From Prevotellaceae bacterium (GTDB lineage: Bacteria; Bacteroidota; Bacteroidia; Bacteroidales; UBA932): a stretch of 6,992 bases of DNA. The notes beneath the pieces were generated by a model. That model searched no databases. It was not told the origin of the DNA and was given only the letters and a program-made list of their open reading frames with translations. Position 1 is the stretch's first letter. Each line of letters starts with the position of its first letter. A program made the position numbers and the translations under genes. Below are positions 5,985-6,992 of this stretch, in pieces. Location of the stretch: NCBI GenBank assembly GCA_031259655.1, contig JAIRLF010000328.1:1-6992 (forward strand), in the 5' to 3' direction.

Positions 5985-6647
5985 ATGAATGTAATATTCA
6001 AATATTTAACAACAGGAAACCGTACAGGAATGAGAACGGTAATTTGCTTATTATGCACTTCGGCGATTATTATGTTGACGGCGTGCGACAGTAGCAACGG
6101 TAAAAGTTCGCAGACAATCGAGTTTGGAGAACTTGCGCCGCAAAATCTGATGGACGGTTCGATGCAACTTCAGGCGAGGGCTTCGTCGGGTTTACCGGTA
6201 ACTTACGTCAGCTCGAATACGCAAATCGCCGTAATCAACGGCAATAAGGTCGAGTTTGTGACTGCCGGCAAAGTTTATATCACTGCCGTTCAGTCGGGTA
6301 ACGAATCGTATTACGAAGCGCCGGACGTTACACAGGAACTGAATATTCGCGATTGGGACTCGAATAAAAAGACGCAGGTAATCAGCTTCGAACTGCCGGA
6401 GGAATGGAGTAACGACAGTCCGCCTCTGCCTCTGGTTGCGACTTCGACATCCGGTTTGCCGGTGAAGTTTACCGCAAGCGACTGGAAAGCGACTATTACC
6501 CGCGACAATCTGCTGATTTTGTATCACGGACCTTATACCTACGATATTTATATCGACATAACGGCTTCGCAGGAAGGGGATTCGGAATACAATCCCGCCG
6601 AAAACGAAGTACGAACAATTCATGCCATAGGCGAAGGTTCGCATTAA
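5985..6647 (+). CDS. Lipoprotein with two Ig-like (MBG-type) domains
   Basis: A predicted surface or periplasmic lipoprotein of 220 residues from the first ATG. A hydrophobic signal ends in the lipobox LTAC with Cys34 as the lipidated residue. The internal ATG at 6030 (Met16) would give a compact signal (MRTVICLLC...), so the true start may be there; the first ATG leaves a long n-region. The mature part has two related beta-rich repeats. Residues about 43-121 carry QTIEFGEL, ASSGLPVTYVSSN, TAGKVYITAVQSGNESY. Residues about 130-214 carry QVISFELP, STSGLPVKFTASD, YIDITASQEGDSEYNPA. These fit the bacterial Ig-like MBG-type repeat, usually part of large adhesins, and the second copy is more divergent. 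There is no enzymatic domain, so a binding or structural role is likely. The C-x-G-x-C protein gene starts 12 bases later. Confidence 0.8.
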   Translation: MNVIFKYLTTGNRTGMRTVICLLCTSAIIMLTACDSSNGKSSQTIEFGELAPQNLMDGSMQLQARASSGLPVTYVSSNTQIAVINGNKVEFVTAGKVYITAVQSGNESYYEAPDVTQELNIRDWDSNKKTQVISFELPEEWSNDSPPLPLVATSTSGLPVKFTASDWKATITRDNLLILYHGPYTYDIYIDITASQEGDSEYNPAENEVRTIHAIGEGSH

Positions 6648-6659
6648 AAATATGACGGA

Positions 6660-6992
6660 ATGAGATACGCAAAAATTTATACGGCAATGGCGTTAATGGG
6701 GATTATGGCGTTGAATATATGTAAATACCAGCTTCCTTATATCGAATATAACCTGTTTCGGGATTATATTGCCGAAAATTTGTGTGTCAAGCGTTTCGAA
6801 GCAAATAACGACTGTCGGGGACGGTGCTTTCTCAAAAAACAAATCGAAATGATAAACGAATCGGAGAACAGCGCCGACAATCAAACCGAAAAGAAACAGA
6901 TTGCTTTTGAAACAGATGACTGTATCGTCGACGACATCTCAGAAAATAAACATATTTCCAACGATAAAATACATCCGGTATTCTTCATCGAA
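6660..6992 (+). CDS. Exported single-helix protein with C-x-G-x-C motif (cut by right edge)
   Basis: From the ATG at 6660 the frame is open for 111 codons to the edge of the window. Residues about 4-20 (AKIYTAMALMGIMALNI) form one hydrophobic helix, a signal anchor or uncleaved signal. Then comes a conserved-looking block: IEYNLFRDYIAENLC (28-42), a short gap, and CRGRCFLKKQ (52-61), giving Cys42, Cys52 and Cys56. Residues 62-111 are acidic and polar with an extra Cys88. I recognise the Y-I-x-x-N-L-C ... C-x-G-x-C-x-L-x-K-Q layout from small Bacteroidota proteins of unknown function, often near TonB-dependent receptor or metal-related genes; that is from memory and unchecked. The cysteines could bind a metal or form a disulfide. 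It lies 12 bases after the lipoprotein and probably shares its transcript. Confidence 0.75.
   Translation, partial: MRYAKIYTAMALMGIMALNICKYQLPYIEYNLFRDYIAENLCVKRFEANNDCRGRCFLKKQIEMINESENSADNQTEKKQIAFETDDCIVDDISENKHISNDKIHPVFFIE

Overview
The window looks like chromosomal DNA from a member of the Bacteroidota, most likely the order Bacteroidales. Several start regions carry the phylum's TAnnTTTG -7 promoter element. Recognisable Shine-Dalgarno sites are absent and A-rich stretches precede the starts. The protein families fit too: a Bacteroidales-type HTH regulator, a lipoprotein with Ig-like 'SGLPV-Y-SSN' repeats, and a small exported C-x-G-x-C protein. This assignment rests on motifs recognised by eye, not on a database search.

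The left half (1-3704) is read leftward. From right to left it holds lpdA (dihydrolipoyl dehydrogenase), a small two-helix membrane protein whose start overlaps the lpdA stop by one base, and rlmN (23S rRNA A2503 methyltransferase) 7 bases further on. These three look like one operon driven from a promoter near 3746-3775. After rlmN comes a separately promoted HTH regulator with an unfamiliar C-terminal half. At the left edge are the first 14 codons of an exported protein with its own promoter. The 177 bases between the regulator and that gene contain three short inverted repeats.

The right half (3785-6992) is read rightward. A promoter that overlaps the lpdA promoter back to back drives a secreted alpha/beta hydrolase, followed 31 bases later by a stand-alone class I glutamine amidotransferase. 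The amidotransferase ends inside an inverted and tandem repeat cluster built on the word AATCTGTGT (about 5774-5898). Beyond it, a new promoter starts a second unit: a lipoprotein with two Ig-like (MBG-type) domains and, 12 bases downstream, a single-helix exported protein with a conserved cysteine motif, cut by the right edge.

Most of this is ordinary housekeeping and envelope gene content. I do not see a clear new multi-gene system, mobile element, CRISPR array or RNA gene. The points most worth a second look are the C-x-G-x-C protein with its lipoprotein partner, the repeat cluster overlapping a stop codon, the lpdA-membrane protein-rlmN coupling, and the regulator's unusual tail.
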